A stretch of 64,000 nt of DNA, taken from the NCBI GenBank assembly GCA_023014335.1, contig JAECYW010000029.1, positions 496,001-560,000 on the forward strand. The letters run 5' to 3'. A program made the position numbers and the translations under genes. The first letter of the stretch is position 1. Each line of letters starts with the position of its first letter. The notes under the pieces were generated by a model. The model ran no database searches, was not told the origin of the DNA, and saw nothing but the letters and a program-made list of their open reading frames with translations. Shown here piece after piece: positions 35,185 to 48,246 of the stretch. The DNA comes from Galerina marginata (lineage: Eukaryota; Basidiomycota; Agaricomycetes; Agaricales; Galerinaceae).

Positions 35185-35759
35185 TGCCGTAAAGGTTGAA
35201 ATGTAGGCTCTGTCGTCCTGGTTATCTATCCGAGAAACGTTCCTCCCTTCTTCATTTGCTTGCATTTTTTTTTTTTTTTTTTTCCGCATCGGTTTTATTC
35301 GCCTGTCCTCAAGGGCCGGTCTTGAGCTTGAGTAGGCTGATACGTTCATATTCGTTCTAAACGGTACCCACTGCCACTATTTTTATGATTCCCCATCTCT
35401 GAATATTTCGTATCTCTGTAAGTTGATAGATGCACAGTTTCGCGCTTCCAAAACATCTGGAACAACAACTACTGACTGACGAGCAGACGCTTACACGAGA
35501 CACTTCCTGCCTTCATGCATCCAACAACTCTTTTGTTATCCCAGTCCTCGAAATACTGGCGGCGTCAAGTGGCTCATTTATCAGTTCGATCACCATGTCT
35601 ACTTAGCCGTCATCTGCACCACGACATTTGACGTGTACCCTTAAAGGACCTAGCTATTATCTTGTTTGAGCTGCGGTTATTCTCCTGTGGGTGTCATATG
35701 TATTCCAAATTCTACATGTACTTCGTGTTTGCTCGCTTTCATGAAGAAAGAATATTTCA

Positions 35760-38480
35760 AAGACGGGATGCCAAGGTGAAAATAGGCTACTAGGAGCTAT
35801 ATAGGAGAAGTGCCAGCCCGTGTTCTAGAAAATAAACGTCGACAGGTCGGTTGAGAGGCAAAAAGGAAGACAAGGCTCATAAGAAAGACAAAAAGGCAGG
35901 GAAATTTTGTAAATGGGCGCGGCCGATTGACGCGATATTATAGGGCGGGGTCTACGAGTATGAAAGCACGACATTGGGTTCAACCTGGAGGTTGAGGTTG
36001 AAGTCGTGCTTGAAGTGAAACTTGAACCTGGTCAAGTTGACGCACATACTTCATCGCACCTGAAGAAATGCAGAACAGAAGATAGCAAGAGCACTCTACT
36101 CAGAAGAACGAGGTTCAACTTTCGACATACCTAGCTCTGGAATCCGGAATTTGAACGTCAATGCAACCTGTGTAAAGGAGAGAGCGATAACCACCAATCG
36201 CTTGAGGTCGGGCTGGAGCTTGACGTTGAAGTGAAGCTTGAAAAAAATTGAGGTGAATGAGCGCTCCGACCAAAAATTCAAGTTGGACTGTTCACATACC
36301 AGTGCAAGCTTCGTCTGCGTCAGCCTATACAATTCCTGCATAAGCATGGGCACGGGCACGAGTACAGGCACGAGCATTAATACCAGCACCAGCACCAGGT
36401 CGCACTCGGGGTAAACGCAGGGGGCACTTGGAGGGGCAGCGATAGGCTTTGCGCCGATTGGGCAGGCCGCGAGCTGATGGCTGGAAATTTACCAGCAACA
36501 GCAGCAGCAGGAGCACCTGCGGCGGCGAGGTTGGTGGCATAAGCACGAGCACGAGCACGAGCAATCAACACTAACACCAGCCCGAAGGCTGGGCGTCGGC
36601 GGGCGTAGGTTGAGGTCGAGGTCGAGACAGCGCTGGAGCAGGAGGTTGAAGTCGAGACGGAGCAGGTCACTCCGGGAGTCCATCGCGCCTAAGGAGAAAG
36701 AAACTAATAAATACCATCAGCACTCCACCGAAAGAAAAGAAAAACAATGTTTGAGTGTCCACATACCAGTGCCAGTCCGGGCGTCGTCTGCGTCGGGCTC
36801 ATCCTTTTCCAGCGCAAACACAAACACGGCCACGAGTAGCAGCATTAGCACCGGCAGCTGCAGCTGCACCAGCCCAAACCAGAGGCAGGGCGTCAGCGGG
36901 CAGGAGGGGGGCCAGGCGGTAGGAACGAACCAAGAAACCCACACTTTCAGCTCCAGCTTAAGCTTGCGCTCGCGCTCGCACAGGGCGCGGGCTGACAACT
37001 GGGAAATCTACAAAAAAGGAGGAAGGCAGTCGCCACCCGCACCTGCACCTGCACCCACACACGCAGGGGCTAAGTACAAGCAGTGCTAGGAGCGCCAGGA
37101 GTCCATGAGCAGCCGAAGCAGCGGCTGCGGGAGGTGACGGCTGGAAAGAAAGTCAGCAGCAGCGCAGCGGGGGCGGCGCTGGAGCACGGGCGGGGGCAAG
37201 GCGAGGGCGAGGCGAAGGCATCAACCGCGGTGTCGGTAGGCGATGTACTTTCTATGCCCATTGCTGCTCCTGCTCCTGCTCCTGGTTAACGGCGTGAACG
37301 TGCGCGACCCGTGAGTGGGGTCTTGGGTGTTGAATAGCGAGCACGGACACTTAGACCTGTTCGAAGTCGAACTTGAGCTCGAAGAGGCGGTGCTGGGTGC
37401 ACCCGCACCCGCACTCGCAGGGGCTGAGCACAAGAAGCGACACCAGCAGCGCCATCGCGGGGTAAGTAGGGCGCGGGGTGACAACTGGGAAGTCAGCAGC
37501 AGCGCCGCTGCGGGCAGGGGCGGCGAGCACGGGCGGGGGAGGGCCAAGAGAGGGGCAGCGCAAGGCGAGGGCGAGGACATGGGCAGCAGCCTTGGTGGGA
37601 GATGTATTTTCTACGCCCAGTGCTGCTCGTGCTCGTGCTCGTGCTCGTGCGTCTGGTAAACGGCGCCGACGGGTGGGTACGACCTGTGGATAAGTCTTGT
37701 TCTTTGGGTCTTGCCATTCGTGTATCGTTGTACGAGTATTGTGGTCACGTGGCATGGAGTCGAAGTCGAGTTCGTCAACGAAACAGTTGAAAGGAGAGGA
37801 GGAGGAGGAGGAGGAGGAGGACGCGAGGGAACGCGATGCGAGAAGGAAAGTGAGAGGGACATGAGTTGTTTTACGAGTAAAAGAGGGATGGAGGGCATGG
37901 ACAGGAGGAGGGGCAGAATTCCGACACAGCCAGGAACTTCAAGTTCGAGCGTGTAGCAACGCGATTTAAGGTCGAGCTTGGCTTTGAAATTCGGGGCTTG
38001 GATCTTGAGTTTGAGACTTGAAGCTTGAGGACTTGAGGACTTGACAGCGGGCTCGGGCTCGCTCGAAATCCTACCAGCCCCCAAACATCTTGGATGACGG
38101 CGAAGGCTGAGCCAGCTTATCTCCTCCACAATCCAGAGTTTGACCGTCATGATAACTCTGTGGGCGGGAGAACGATAACCGCCAACACAGCACGTATCAT
38201 CGCCGAACCTAGAAGCAGTCCAACACCGATGGCCAAGGCACAAGCACCAGCTCAATGTTGTAAGGGTCCACCCGCTGCCTTCACGTCGAGCTTCCATGTT
38301 CGTGTCCCTCGAATCGAGTAGTGTGAGTAGGTAAGGTAGATTATCTTTATCGTATCGAGGTCGACGTGGAGAAGGAGAAGGAGTACGAGACTTTAAAGTA
38401 AGGGGGGGTTGGCAGGCGGCAGTTGACGGAGTAGCGGGAAAGCGGGGAGAGGAGAAAAGGTAGAGGGTAGGAATTATGGA
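35760..38480 (-). repeat. Array unit IV, block A with unit boundary
   Basis: The boundary piece at 35776-35890 (CGTGTTCTAGAAAAT, GTTGAGAGGCAAA, GACAAGGCT) returns at 53426-53540 before unit VI. Intron cassettes start near 36058 and 36688, with a half cassette near 36295. The minus strand repeatedly reads VLSPCE, for example near 37420. A GAG triplet tract lies at 37795-37822. The 299-codon minus frame (38510-37611) is not kept in the other units. Confidence 0.55.
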
Positions 38481-39290
38481 ACGGGCAGGGGCAGGACCGC
38501 CATGAACCACACTGTCGTAGGTTTCGGGTTATGAGCTGCGCTTGACGAGGCCAATGAATGGACGAAGGCGGCAAAGGAACGAGGGCGGGTGGCTACTCGT
38601 GACACGCCACGGGCTGCAGCTTCAACTTGGCGAAGTAGACATAGTTGTTCACGAATGAATGCATTCGTATGAGCTGGACTGAGTTTAATGTCTGGCGGCC
38701 TTCGTGCTCGTCGTCTCGATTTCAATCCACTAGACACTGTATGCACTGCAGAGGAGGAGTTTCGCTGCGGAGCCGACACAATCCTAGAAATCAGGCTACA
38801 GGTTATGAAGGAAACCATAGCTGAAAACGAAATGAGCACCGATAAAACAAGAGAAAGAATACAGGAACCAAATGTCGTTTTCGACGCTGGTCAAACTGGC
38901 CCTCGGCTCCTAACAGAGGCCAGGTCTCATCGATCTCATCACTCTCATCATCCCTCTCGCTTGCTTCCCCATCCTCGCCTTCGTAGCTGATAGTAGGAGC
39001 CAGCACGACTGCCATCAACTAACTTGAATCGATCATTGCGGATGAACCTTGACACGCGCATTCGTCGCGTCTAAATCGCTACCAGTTCGTTGACGCTGGT
39101 TCACGAAGATAATAAAAAGGCAAATGTGGACGTCCTAGCCAGCTTCTCGAGAGGAAAATGTGCAGCGAGGACGCGTTGTGTTGTGTTGTGTAGAGTTGTG
39201 CAGAAAATCGAAAAGGGACTGATGGCGGGGCACAGCCACTGTCGGGCCCCGGCATATCAAATCCCGCAATCTAATCTGATGGTTATCATA
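38481..39290. repeat. Array unit IV, block B
   Basis: The 48-nt minus-strand intron is at 38868-38821 (GTTCCTGT to GTTTTCAG). The exon before it runs from an ATG at 39018 as VVLAPTISYEGEDGEA, then an acidic stretch, the best preserved version of this peptide. The box CGTCGCGTCTAAA is at 39063-39075, AATAAAAAGGC near 39112 and the ACAGCCACTG box near 39232. The spliced frame stops within six codons. Confidence 0.6.
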
Positions 39291-39997
39291 CCCGCTCCAT
39301 TGACTCGTAAATAGTGTCTCGACTCTCCTTCCCACCCCTCCTCATCCTTACGAGGTCCGCCTCACTTCTCGTTGGCCATCTCTGTTCGTATCTCCTCATG
39401 ATGATTATATAAAGTATTTCTCTCTTCAATGCTTCAAGCTCAAGTTCTATGCAGGCTCACGATCCTTGACAGTCTCCTCGAGGCCCAAGTAGCCATGGTT
39501 TTAGGATGTTAGAACGATCGATAAGGCTTTCTCTGTGTGTTCTGGCGTCTGGCGTATGTAGTCGATTAATACATCCAAGCTCCCCCACGCGATCCCGTCC
39601 CCTGGACCTGTGTTTACATCCATCAGTACTTAGACTCTTGGCGACGTTCTTGTGAGCACGAATCTCAAACGAACCTGCACGATTACACGCTCTGCGATGC
39701 CTGATCTCAGCTTACAGTACTCCCTTTTATCCCATTGCACCTCTTATACTGGACTCGCCAACTAGTATTCTCGACAGGTCATCGTTCAAGGTCGTCAATC
39801 AACCCACTCCACACGCGCCAGCTCGCGATACTTTTCCTCATCTCCGTACGTGGATGGTTCACATTCTTTCGACCTTGCCGTACATTTTTCTCATATAACC
39901 TATGTGCTTTAGCATTTCCTCTCATTCCTAACTTTCCTGCACGGCGTCTAGCCCACTGTTCACATCGGGTCGCACAGCAACGCAACAAGAATTCTTC

Positions 39998-40048
39998 ATA
40001 ATCATACCCTTCGAACTAGGCCGTGTGCCCTTAGCGATGGCATGATTT
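39998..40048. other. H1 hairpin, unit IV
   Basis: Arms ATAATCATACC and GGCATGATTT pair with one mismatch at each end region; the inner stem is GGC/GCC around CGTGT. Confidence 0.5.
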
Positions 40049-40852
40049 CTCAGAGGATTTTGCGCTGTTGTGTCGTCACTCCGATAGTACAGTCGACAAA
40101 TCTGAGCTTCCCGTTCGCCATACCCGAGTTTAATTTATTGAACTCAATCAGTGGTGCCTAACGCGCAGGTGAGTATGATGCACAATTTCCAATACCTCCG
40201 CTAAGTTATACGATCAATGATTAGATTCTTTGCTCCTGCTCCGCCTTGCCTATTGACACTTTACTTCGATATCACCTACTTAGGGAAGATTGGCTCCGAT
40301 TTGGAGGCAAAACTAGAACACAAATTGTGAGTTTATTTCATTCAACCAGTACCCTGCGTCGATTTTTGCATGGCCTCTCCTAGCTGTTCCTGGAGCCAAG
40401 CCGTTGAAGTCAGTCAGAAGTCGCTTCTATGCACGCCCGCACTTCACCTGAAAATAACGGTCGTGTGTTCAGTCATTGGTTTGTATACTCTCTCTGAAGC
40501 TGTTTAATTTCCGTTTCTCATTATTTCGCAGTTTCTATCGTACAGAAGCACGCCTTTACTGAACTCGAGCTTCGACGTCAATTGATACAGGACGAATTTG
40601 TCCTTAGTAAGGTAAGTAATCCCTGTCATTCATTCCCGTCCATTCTTCACGCCCCTTACTTGCACACAGCAGCCCTACTTCTGTTTTTTATCTCGCATTC
40701 CAAATATGCTAACGAGCAACGTATGTTTCTGCACCTCATTTCCTTCTTTCTTTTCACCTTGCAATGCCCGTCGTGGAAATCGCGAAATTCATACGAGGGG
40801 CTATGGCTAGATATATTTCTCGCACGACAGAACGGTCTAACTACTGCAAGCC

Positions 40853-40899
40853 ATCATGCTCTTCTGCAGGCACCTCTGTGCCTACGTTGCAAGCATGAT
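40853..40899. other. H2 hairpin, unit IV
   Basis: Arms ATCATGCT and AGCATGAT pair fully; the inner stem GGCAC/GTGCC around CTCT has one more G-C pair than in units I and II. Confidence 0.6.
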
Positions 40900-41330
40900 T
40901 GTGCGCGTTGTAAAACCTCGTTCTGTCGTCTGGGTCATCTATGTCCCTCCCTTCATCACTTTCATTGGATTTGGTCGTTTTTTATTATCCACTTCCTGCA
41001 TATCGTTCCGTTCTAACCTTTCCGTAGCTCAAAGGCTCGTCTTGGGCTTTTAGTATGGTTCGTTGGTATTCGTCCACTACAACTACTGTTACGATTCCTT
41101 TGGGTGTTCGGCGTCGGTATAATCAGAATCCTCCTCTGCTTCGATATGCAGTTGAGCGTCGTTGTATTTGAATCACGCGGCTTAGTCTGCCCTTCGTGAA
41201 GGAGCTTACTATTATTCTCCAGTTTGGCTTGCGATTATCCATTTTTATCGGCGTGTATGTAGGGGCTTTATTCTATGTCCCGAATGTCATTTGTGTTTGT
41301 CTCGCTTTCGGGGTACTCGTAGGATATTTA

Positions 41331-41640
41331 CCCTAACTCATGATTCGAGAATGTACCCGAAATCACAAGGTTGTATCCGTGAAACTTCGGTTGAAGACGA
41401 ACCAAACTTCAAATTGGTACATGTACTTTCCTGGTGTAATAATCAAACAGTCTAGATAATAACGCGAGAATTACCGTAGTGTTCTTCCCCGTTTTGAATT
41501 GCAATGTTAAATCAATGTGTATTTGGAATGAATGTATTTGTCATTCCCTAAAACTAAGAGGCATACACAGAAGAATCTGAGAAACCTAAAATATTCGAAA
41601 ACCCTACGTCGACATTACCTACTCACTCTATTTTCTCGGG
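41331..41640. other. AT-richer spacer between units IV and V
   Basis: No gene or repeat is recognised. The spacer lies between the end of block C of unit IV and the start of the low-complexity block A of unit V. Confidence 0.4.
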
Positions 41641-44600
41641 GCGGCTACAATTGGCCATCATCGCGTCAGTTTGGAAATCCTCATCCTCATGATCATCGTC
41701 CTCGTCCTCGTCCTCATTGGCACCACAGGCTCAACGCCCCAACGAATTGGGCTTTACCCGTCGGGCAGTCGATTTAGGCTTCGAGTGTTATACGGTCGTC
41801 AAGTACTGTTAACGCCTCTCGGGCCTATGGGCTCAGACGACCACCGTCTGAATAGTAAACACAGTTCTGGTTGACGGCGGGCCTGGACGGAACGGGAGAG
41901 CCTGCCCCTTGGCCTCTGGTGACGGACGCCGTTGAAGAAAGAAAGAAGACTGGCAGGCTGCGCAGGTGTAGTGGTGGGGTCTGCAAGAGCAGGAAAGCAC
42001 GAGCTCGGGATCGAGCTGGAGCTTCAGCTTGAAATTGGGATGAAGCGGGTGGGTCAGGTTGATCCGCCGAGTTCATCGCACCTAAAGAAAAACAAAACAG
42101 AAGATATCATCAGAACCCCACTCAAAAAATTATGTTCAACTATCACATACCAATTCAGTCTTCGTTCTGACCTCGCCCGGCATGAGCACGAGCACGAGCA
42201 TAAGAACCACCAGGGGTTGGGGGATGTGGCGGAGGGCGGCAAGGAGGTGGGTGCCAAAAAAAAAATCAAGAGAACCACAGCTTCAGCTCCAGCTTACTTC
42301 AGGGCTGAGCACGAGCAAGGACAGGCCTAGCAGAAGCCGCAACAGCATCTACGTTGACTAAACCAGGGCCGCCCGGCCCACGACGCGGTTGAAGCAAGAA
42401 CAGCAAAGGAGGGAGATGCGCATACACACCGCAGGCTGCAGGCAACCCCGGTAAAGCGGGTCCGCGAGAGCGAAGAGGGCACAAGCTTGAGGTTGGGCTC
42501 GAGCACGAACTTGAAGTCGAACTTGAAACCAAGCTTGAGATTGAGATCGAGCAGGAGAGGAAGTCGTTTGTGTTGACTTCCTTGTGCCTGAGAAAAAACG
42601 AAATAAAAAATAGCATAAGCACTTCACCTGGAAATAATGTTCGCCTGCACACGTACCAATTTAGTCTTCGTCCTTACCTGTCCAGCGCGAGCAGGAGCAG
42701 CAGGAGCAGCAGCAGGGCCGATGTAGGCGAGAGGGAGGCAAGAAACTGGGCGCAAGAAACCAAGAGAACCGCTGCCCCAACTCCAGCTCGTTCCGGGGCT
42801 GAGCACGAGGAGCGCTAGGACTAGGAGCTGCTGCAGCAGCAGCGTCAACATAGGGCAATCAAGAGGCCTCCTAGCCACCGATGCAGTGGGGGAAAGGAAA
42901 GGAGGTACGTTAGGCAACGTTTACACGCCACAGGCGGGTAGGTTGAGTGGGGGCGGATTCCGCGAGAGAGGGAATCGTACGAGCTTGAAGTTGAGCTGGA
43001 GCTGTAAGTTGAGGTTGATCTTGGGCTCGACTCGAGCTGGATATCGAGACGAAGTGGGCCAGTTGATGGGCCAAGTTCAGCGGACCTGAAGAAAAACCAA
43101 AACAAAAAATATCATGAGAATTCCATTCAAAGAACAATGTTCGACTATCCACTTACTAATGCAGTCTTCGTCCTGGCCCGGCGCAGGCGCGAGTATCAGC
43201 ACGAGTATCAGCATGAACACGACCACGAGCACCCTACTCGAAGGCGGGCATCGACGGGAGCGAGGCAATGATGTAGAAAGAACCAAAACCCCGGCTTCAG
43301 CTCCAGTTCCCATTTGCACCCGCAGCAGCAGCCGCACTCGCAGGGGCTGAGCACAAGCAGCACCAGGAACACCAGCAGGGCGAAGCAGATATCTTGAAGG
43401 AAGCAGCTATCTTGAAGTGGGGGCTCGATGCATCCAGCATCCAGCACCCCTGCCACAGGCCACATTGCCTACTCGCAGGCCCTCGCGAGTAGGGCTCGGT
43501 GAGGGCAGGGTGCGTGATGACGACTGGAACGTCAGCAGGAGCAGGAGCGGCGGCGGCGCGAGAGCACAGGCGGTAGCAGGGCCAAGAGATGGGCAGCGCA
43601 AGGGCGAGGGCATTGGCAGCAGCACTGGCTGGCGACGTACTTTCCGCGCGCTGTTCCACTTTTGCTTCCACTTCTGCTAGTCAACGGCGCGAACGGGCAT
43701 GACCTGCGAGTGAGGTTTTGGGTCTTGAGTAGCGAGCTCGCCCACTTAGGCCCCGTCCAAAGTTGAGCTCGAAGAGATGCAGGGTGCACCCGCAGGTGTG
43801 AGCCACCGGCCTGCTTAGAGGAAGGAAAGGAAAGGAGGAACATTAAATGACGCATACACGATGCAGGCTGCAAGCAGGCAGGTGGGCGCGGAGTCTGCGA
43901 GAGCGAGAAAGACGCGAATTTGTCGTTGAGCTGGAGCTGTAGCTGTACCAGTAGTTCATACCTGAAGAAAAGCAAAACAAAAAACCGCATGAGAAATGCA
44001 GCAAAAAAAAGATGTTTGATTTTTAACTTACCAATGCAGGTTTCGTCCTAGCCTAGCCCGGCCTGAGCACCAGCATGGGCACCAGCACCAGCACCTTGCT
44101 CGGAGGCGGGCCCAGCATAGGCAGGAAGGACGTAGGCGAAAAGAGAGAACCTAAAAAACTCGGCTCCAGCTCCAGCTCCAGCTCGCACTCGCACCTGCAC
44201 CCGCAGGGGCTGAGCACAAGAAGCGGTAGGAGCAGCGTCGGCGCGCGGCAAGCTGGGCGCGGGCTGACAACTGGAAAGTAAGCAGCACCAGCAGTAAGCA
44301 GCGCCGGCGCGGGGCGATGACAGGAAAGTCAGCAGCAGCAGGGGCAGGGCGGCGCGGGAGCACGGGCGGGGCCAGAGGGGGCGAGGGCATTGGCATTGGC
44401 AGCAGCAGTGTTGGCGAGCGAAGTACTTTGTACGCCTTGTTCTTCTCGTGCTCGTGTTCGTGTTCGTGTTCCTGCCCTGCTTCTTCAACAGCGCGAACGG
44501 ACGCGCAGGTGGGTCTTGGGTGTTGAGTAGCGAGCACGGACACTTAGGGCCTCGTTCGAAGTCGAGCTCGAGCTCGAGCTCAAAGAGGAGATGCTGGGTG

Positions 44601-45830
44601 CGGGTGCGAGTGCACTCGCAGGGACTCAGCACAAGGAGTGTCAGGAGCGACGCCGGCGCGGGGGATTGAGTGGAAAGTCAGCATCGGCGGCGGCGCTGGA
44701 GCGGGAGCGGGAGCACGGGCGGGGGTAGGGCCAAGAGGGGGGCGAGAGCGAGGGCGAGCCTCGAGGGCAGCGGTGTTAATGAGCGATGTATTTTGTACAC
44801 CCGGTTCTGCTCGTGCTCGTGCTGCTGCTTCTGCTTCTGGGTAACGGCGCGAATGGGCTGGAAAAACCTGTGGATGAGTCTCGTTCGCATTTCGTGTAGT
44901 GTACGAGCATACGTGGCCACATGGCATGAAGTCGAAAGTTGAGTTTTGGTGATCATGAGGAGGAGCGGGGTGATTGTAGTCGACTGGATTGGAGTAGGAG
45001 CAATGAGCTGAGGTAGGAGGAGAGGGGAAGGGAGTTTAAGCTCGAGGAGTGTTGACGAAACGTTGACGAGACGAGAGGGTTGGAAGAAGAGGCGGAGGAG
45101 GAGGAGGATGCGATGGGACGCGACGCGAGAAGGATGAAGAGAGGGACGTGGGTTGTGATACGGGAAGGAGCGGAATGATGGCAAAAGGGCGAGGAGCAGG
45201 GGTAAGGGTAAGGGCATGGGGCGGGCCCGAGTTCCAATCCAACGCAGCCAGGTTCGACCTCGAGGTCGAAGTCGGGTTTGGAATTCGAGGCTTGGATCTT
45301 GAGTTTGAGTTTTGAAGCTTGAGGACATGAGCAGTAGGAATTGAAGCTTGATGGCGGGCTCGCTTAAATTTGTACCAGCCCTCAAGCATCAAGCGATGTG
45401 GTCGGGGCGGCTGGGTCTGCCCACCCCCTCCTGGATCCAGAATCTAAACGTCAACGCAAGCGGCGGGTGTGGGAGCAGGAGCACGATCGCCAGCACCAGC
45501 CCACCGCGTATCCGCGCCGAATTCATGAGCAGCCTGACAGAGAGAGCCTAAGCGCAAGCGCCAGTTCGATGCTGAAAGAACCAGCCCTCCACCTGTCGCT
45601 TGCACGTCAAGCTTCCGGGGTCGTGTCCTCGAATTGAAGAGCGTAAGTTGACTGGATTGTCGTTCTTGATCGATGGAGACGTGGATAGGGAAGGAAAAAG
45701 AGAGTGGGTGTATAGAAAAAGGGGCACAGGCGGCACTGTCAATGTGGAGGGAGGAGCGGGGAGGACAGAAAGAGAAGAAAAGGTCAGCATGCGTGGATTC
45801 GTGGTATTCCAGTCCCCACTTCAACGTCAG
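41641..45830 (-). repeat. Array unit V, block A (longest copy)
   Basis: Intron cassettes start near 42079, 42590, 43084 and 43970, about 500-900 nt apart, so the exon-plus-intron module has been amplified here. Donors are GTATGTGA, GTACGTGT, GTAAGTGG and GTAAGTTA; acceptors end TTTAG or TTCAG. The exon piece before the donor reads GQDEDC (near 43165). Minus-strand VLSPCE occurs near 43345 and 44630. Low-complexity frames fill the rest. Confidence 0.55.
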
Positions 45831-46725
45831 CTTCACCTCGTGAGTGGACAAGAGGGCTCGGAACCGCGCTGTCGCGAGTTTTGGGTTCGGGCCATGCTTG
45901 ATGAGGAGGTTGATGTTGGAGCGGAGGCCGGATCGAACAGACAAACGGATGAAGGCGACGAAGGGACGAGGGCGGGACGGGAGGCTACTCTGTACCCGAA
46001 ACGGGCTGAGGCTTGGCGTGGCAGAGAGGGAGGTGGCGGTTTGAGCTCGACCACGAAGGCGTTTGTACGAGAAGAGCTGATTTTGGTGGCAAGGGAGACA
46101 ACCGTCGCCCTCGTCTGCTCGTTTCCGTGCGCTGGATACTGCTGCACTGCAGGATTAGAGCCTCGCAGTGAAGCTAATTTCACTCTAGGTGGTAGACCTT
46201 CAGATACGGGGAACTTCAGAGCTAAAAAACGAGATGAGCACCGATAAGAGAAGGAAAAGAATGACGAACAATGTTTCATTCTCGGCGCTGGTCAAGCTGG
46301 CCCTCAACGTTCAACTGCAAGCAGGGCTCGAGCCTCCGCATCCTTATTCTATTCTCTTGCTCCTTCCCTTCCTCTTGCTCTCATTCGAAGCTGGTAGCAG
46401 GGGCCAGCCCGACTACAAGACAACCAACCACACCGAATAAGCCCAGAGGACTGACACACGCGTTCGTCGCGTCTAATTTGCCAGCACTTAAGTTCGCGCG
46501 GGTTCACGTAGAGGGTGAAAACGACAAATATGGTTGTCTGAGCCAGCATCTTGAATGGAAAATGAGCAACGAAGGCGTTGTGTAGTGATGTGTGAAGTGT
46601 TGTGTGGTTCAGAAAATCGGAATGGTCACGGTGGTGGCGGGTATGCACAGCCACAACCGGCATATCCGGCATATCAATCCCACAATCTAATCTGATGCTT
46701 ATCGCTCCACTTGCTTGCGCATAAA
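45831..46725. repeat. Array unit V, block B
   Basis: The 48-nt minus-strand intron is at 46269-46222 (GTTCGTCA to GTTTTTTAG). The VVLAPT exon is worn to VVGLAPATSFE then a stop. The box is CGTCGCGTCTAA at 46465-46476, and the ACAGCCAC box near 46647. The block is interrupted after CATAAATA by the Harbinger element and continues at 51220. Confidence 0.6.
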
Positions 46726-46727
46726 TA

Positions 46728-46783
46728 GGGGAGCTCACGATAGCGGGCTAAGCGACGCTTATCCGCATATCTGGGTAAGCGGT
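46728..46783 (+). repeat. Harbinger left terminal inverted repeat
   Basis: Fifty-six bases matching the complement of 51164-51219 with three mismatches (outer 19 bases identical). The TA target duplication precedes it. Confidence 0.93.
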
Positions 46784-47577
46784 CACACCTGGTCACGGTT
46801 CTTGATGAGTTGGCGACTTTCCGCCCCACTCACGTGATGTCCGAAATGGGATTGGCTTATCTAACGCACTCAAAAATGGCAGATGCTTCCGAGCTGGTTC
46901 AGTAGAGGATGTGGCACATATTCACCAAGTTCAAACTAACAAATTCTAAGGCAGGAACACTTTAAAATCAATAATGAATTTGTCCTCATAGCATAGGGAG
47001 AGTAAGGAATCAAATTAATAAATGGCATTACACAAGAAACCAAATTAAAACTAAATATTGCAGGAGGAGAGCTAAACATCGGGGGTAGATATGGAGAAAA
47101 AGAGCGCCCCACGTCTTCCAGCCCTTCCCTTCACCTCCAAAACATACCCCTGCTCTTAAAGTGGTTGCCAACCATATATTGTGTACGGAAAGGTGGCACT
47201 GATGTCTTGGACGAGTTTCCCCGGTTTAGAACGTCCATGCCACTCTGCGCAGTCAAGCCTATAGCATCGGCGACGCCGACGCAGCTGAGGGACGGGGTTT
47301 GCTGGGGAGCAAAACGGGAAAATTGGGAAATAGTGGTGGTGGTGAGAGAGTAACAAAATGGAGAGAGGCGGAGGTGGTGGTGGTACGGATGAAACAGAAT
47401 ATTGGCAATGCCACTGTGCGTTCAGAACGAGAGGTCACGAGGGATTGAGAGTCGAACTGGAGAACTGAGCCGACCGGAATTTGGAGTATTAGATAATACT
47501 CTCCCTTTTTGGACGTCACGTGAGTGGGGCGTAAACTCAAAAACTTTCTTGATGGGAGTGATTAGTCTCTCCTAGCC
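46784..47577. other. Harbinger left subterminal region, no gene seen
   Basis: Carries no recognised coding sequence. Open frames near 47156-47540 on both strands are short and unlike any family I know. Confidence 0.4.
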
Positions 47578-47578
47578 A

Positions 47579-47624
47579 GACCACGATATATGTGATGTGC
47601 CCTACGGATCACGATATATGTGGT
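47579..47624. repeat. Repeated CACGATATATGTG pair
   Basis: Two copies of CACGATATATGTG about 30 nt apart; the outer flanks ACCAC and GTGGT, and the inner GTGAT and ATCAC, are inverted. It directly precedes the nested inverted-repeat element. Confidence 0.5.
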
Positions 47625-48084
47625 CTGTTTTTTACCGCGCCCTCCGAACCGCGTTAGAAAATGCTTATGTAAAGTGCGGACTCTGAAATTTCCGTTGTTG
47701 CTGATTATCGTAGCAACGAAGTAGTTTAGATGGAAATTTTGGAGAGGAAGTTTTTTCTAAAGTGCTAATTAGCATTGTATTAAAATATGGGAACACACGG
47801 ACGTGATTTGGAAGAGTTGTAAAATGACTGCGGTATTTCCAACGGCGGAGATGATTATGTAATGCGCCTTTGCACCCAAAACCTCCGAATCAAAAGCCAA
47901 CACAAGGTGTTGTTCTCTGTGCACAAAATTTCAACACAATACATATACAGCTAATTAGATGCATTCTGCCTCCAAGAAGTCAAGAAAAATCGCCGCCGTC
48001 GCGTACACTCAACGCGACGATATTGAATGTCCGCACTTTACATAAGCAAATTCTAACACGGTTTTAGGGGCGCGGTAAAAACAG
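47625..48084. mobile_element. Nested MITE-like element, about 460 bp
   Basis: The ends are inverted repeats of about 56 bp: CTGTTTTTTACCGCGCC at the left (47625-47681) and its diverged complement at the right (48029-48084), both running to the shared inner end GCTTATGTAAAGTGCGGAC. The interior has no open frame. Its position, 160 nt upstream of the Myb-like ATG and inside the Harbinger element, suggests a second, non-autonomous insertion, although a subterminal repeat of the host element is possible. No clear target duplication could be seen. Confidence 0.6.
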
Positions 48085-48246
48085 GACTAGGGAGTGATGC
48101 ATCGCAACGCAGCGCGTTTCTGGCCTTCCCATCCTTTCTTTTTACCCCCACCCCCGCTGTTCCTGCGCTATTACGTTAATCCTGTACTCGTTATACCCAT
48201 ACCCGTCAAAACCACGCTCTTTTCTAATAATAACCTATCTATTTTA

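Larger units (their letters stand above)
33701..35690 (+). repeat. Array unit III, block C
   Basis: Two H1 hairpins (33916-33968 and 34378-34429) flank the donor GAG/GTGAGTACGAT near 34143. Later come TCCATG/GTAAGTCGC near 34738, H2 hairpin 35139-35184 and a T run of about 19 nt near 35265-35283. The doubled H1 suggests an internal duplication of the first third of the block. Confidence 0.6.
39291..41330 (+). repeat. Array unit IV, block C
   Basis: H1 hairpin 39998-40048, donor CAG/GTGAGTATGAT near 40169, possible donor AAG/GTAAGTAAT near 40612 and H2 hairpin 40853-40899. The sequence CGTAAATAGTGTCTCGACTC near 39306 is the uninterrupted equivalent of the transposon insertion site of unit V. 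Confidence 0.6.

Noticed and set aside
37611..38510. 299-codon minus-strand frame in unit IV
   Set aside because: It crosses triplet repeats and has no counterpart of similar length or frame in the other units; only short pieces such as TRLIHR recur.
44678..45385. 235-codon minus-strand frame in unit V
   Set aside because: Rich in Leu, Pro, Ser and Arg, crossing GAGGAG-type repeats. It shares only LIHR-like fragments with units III and IV.
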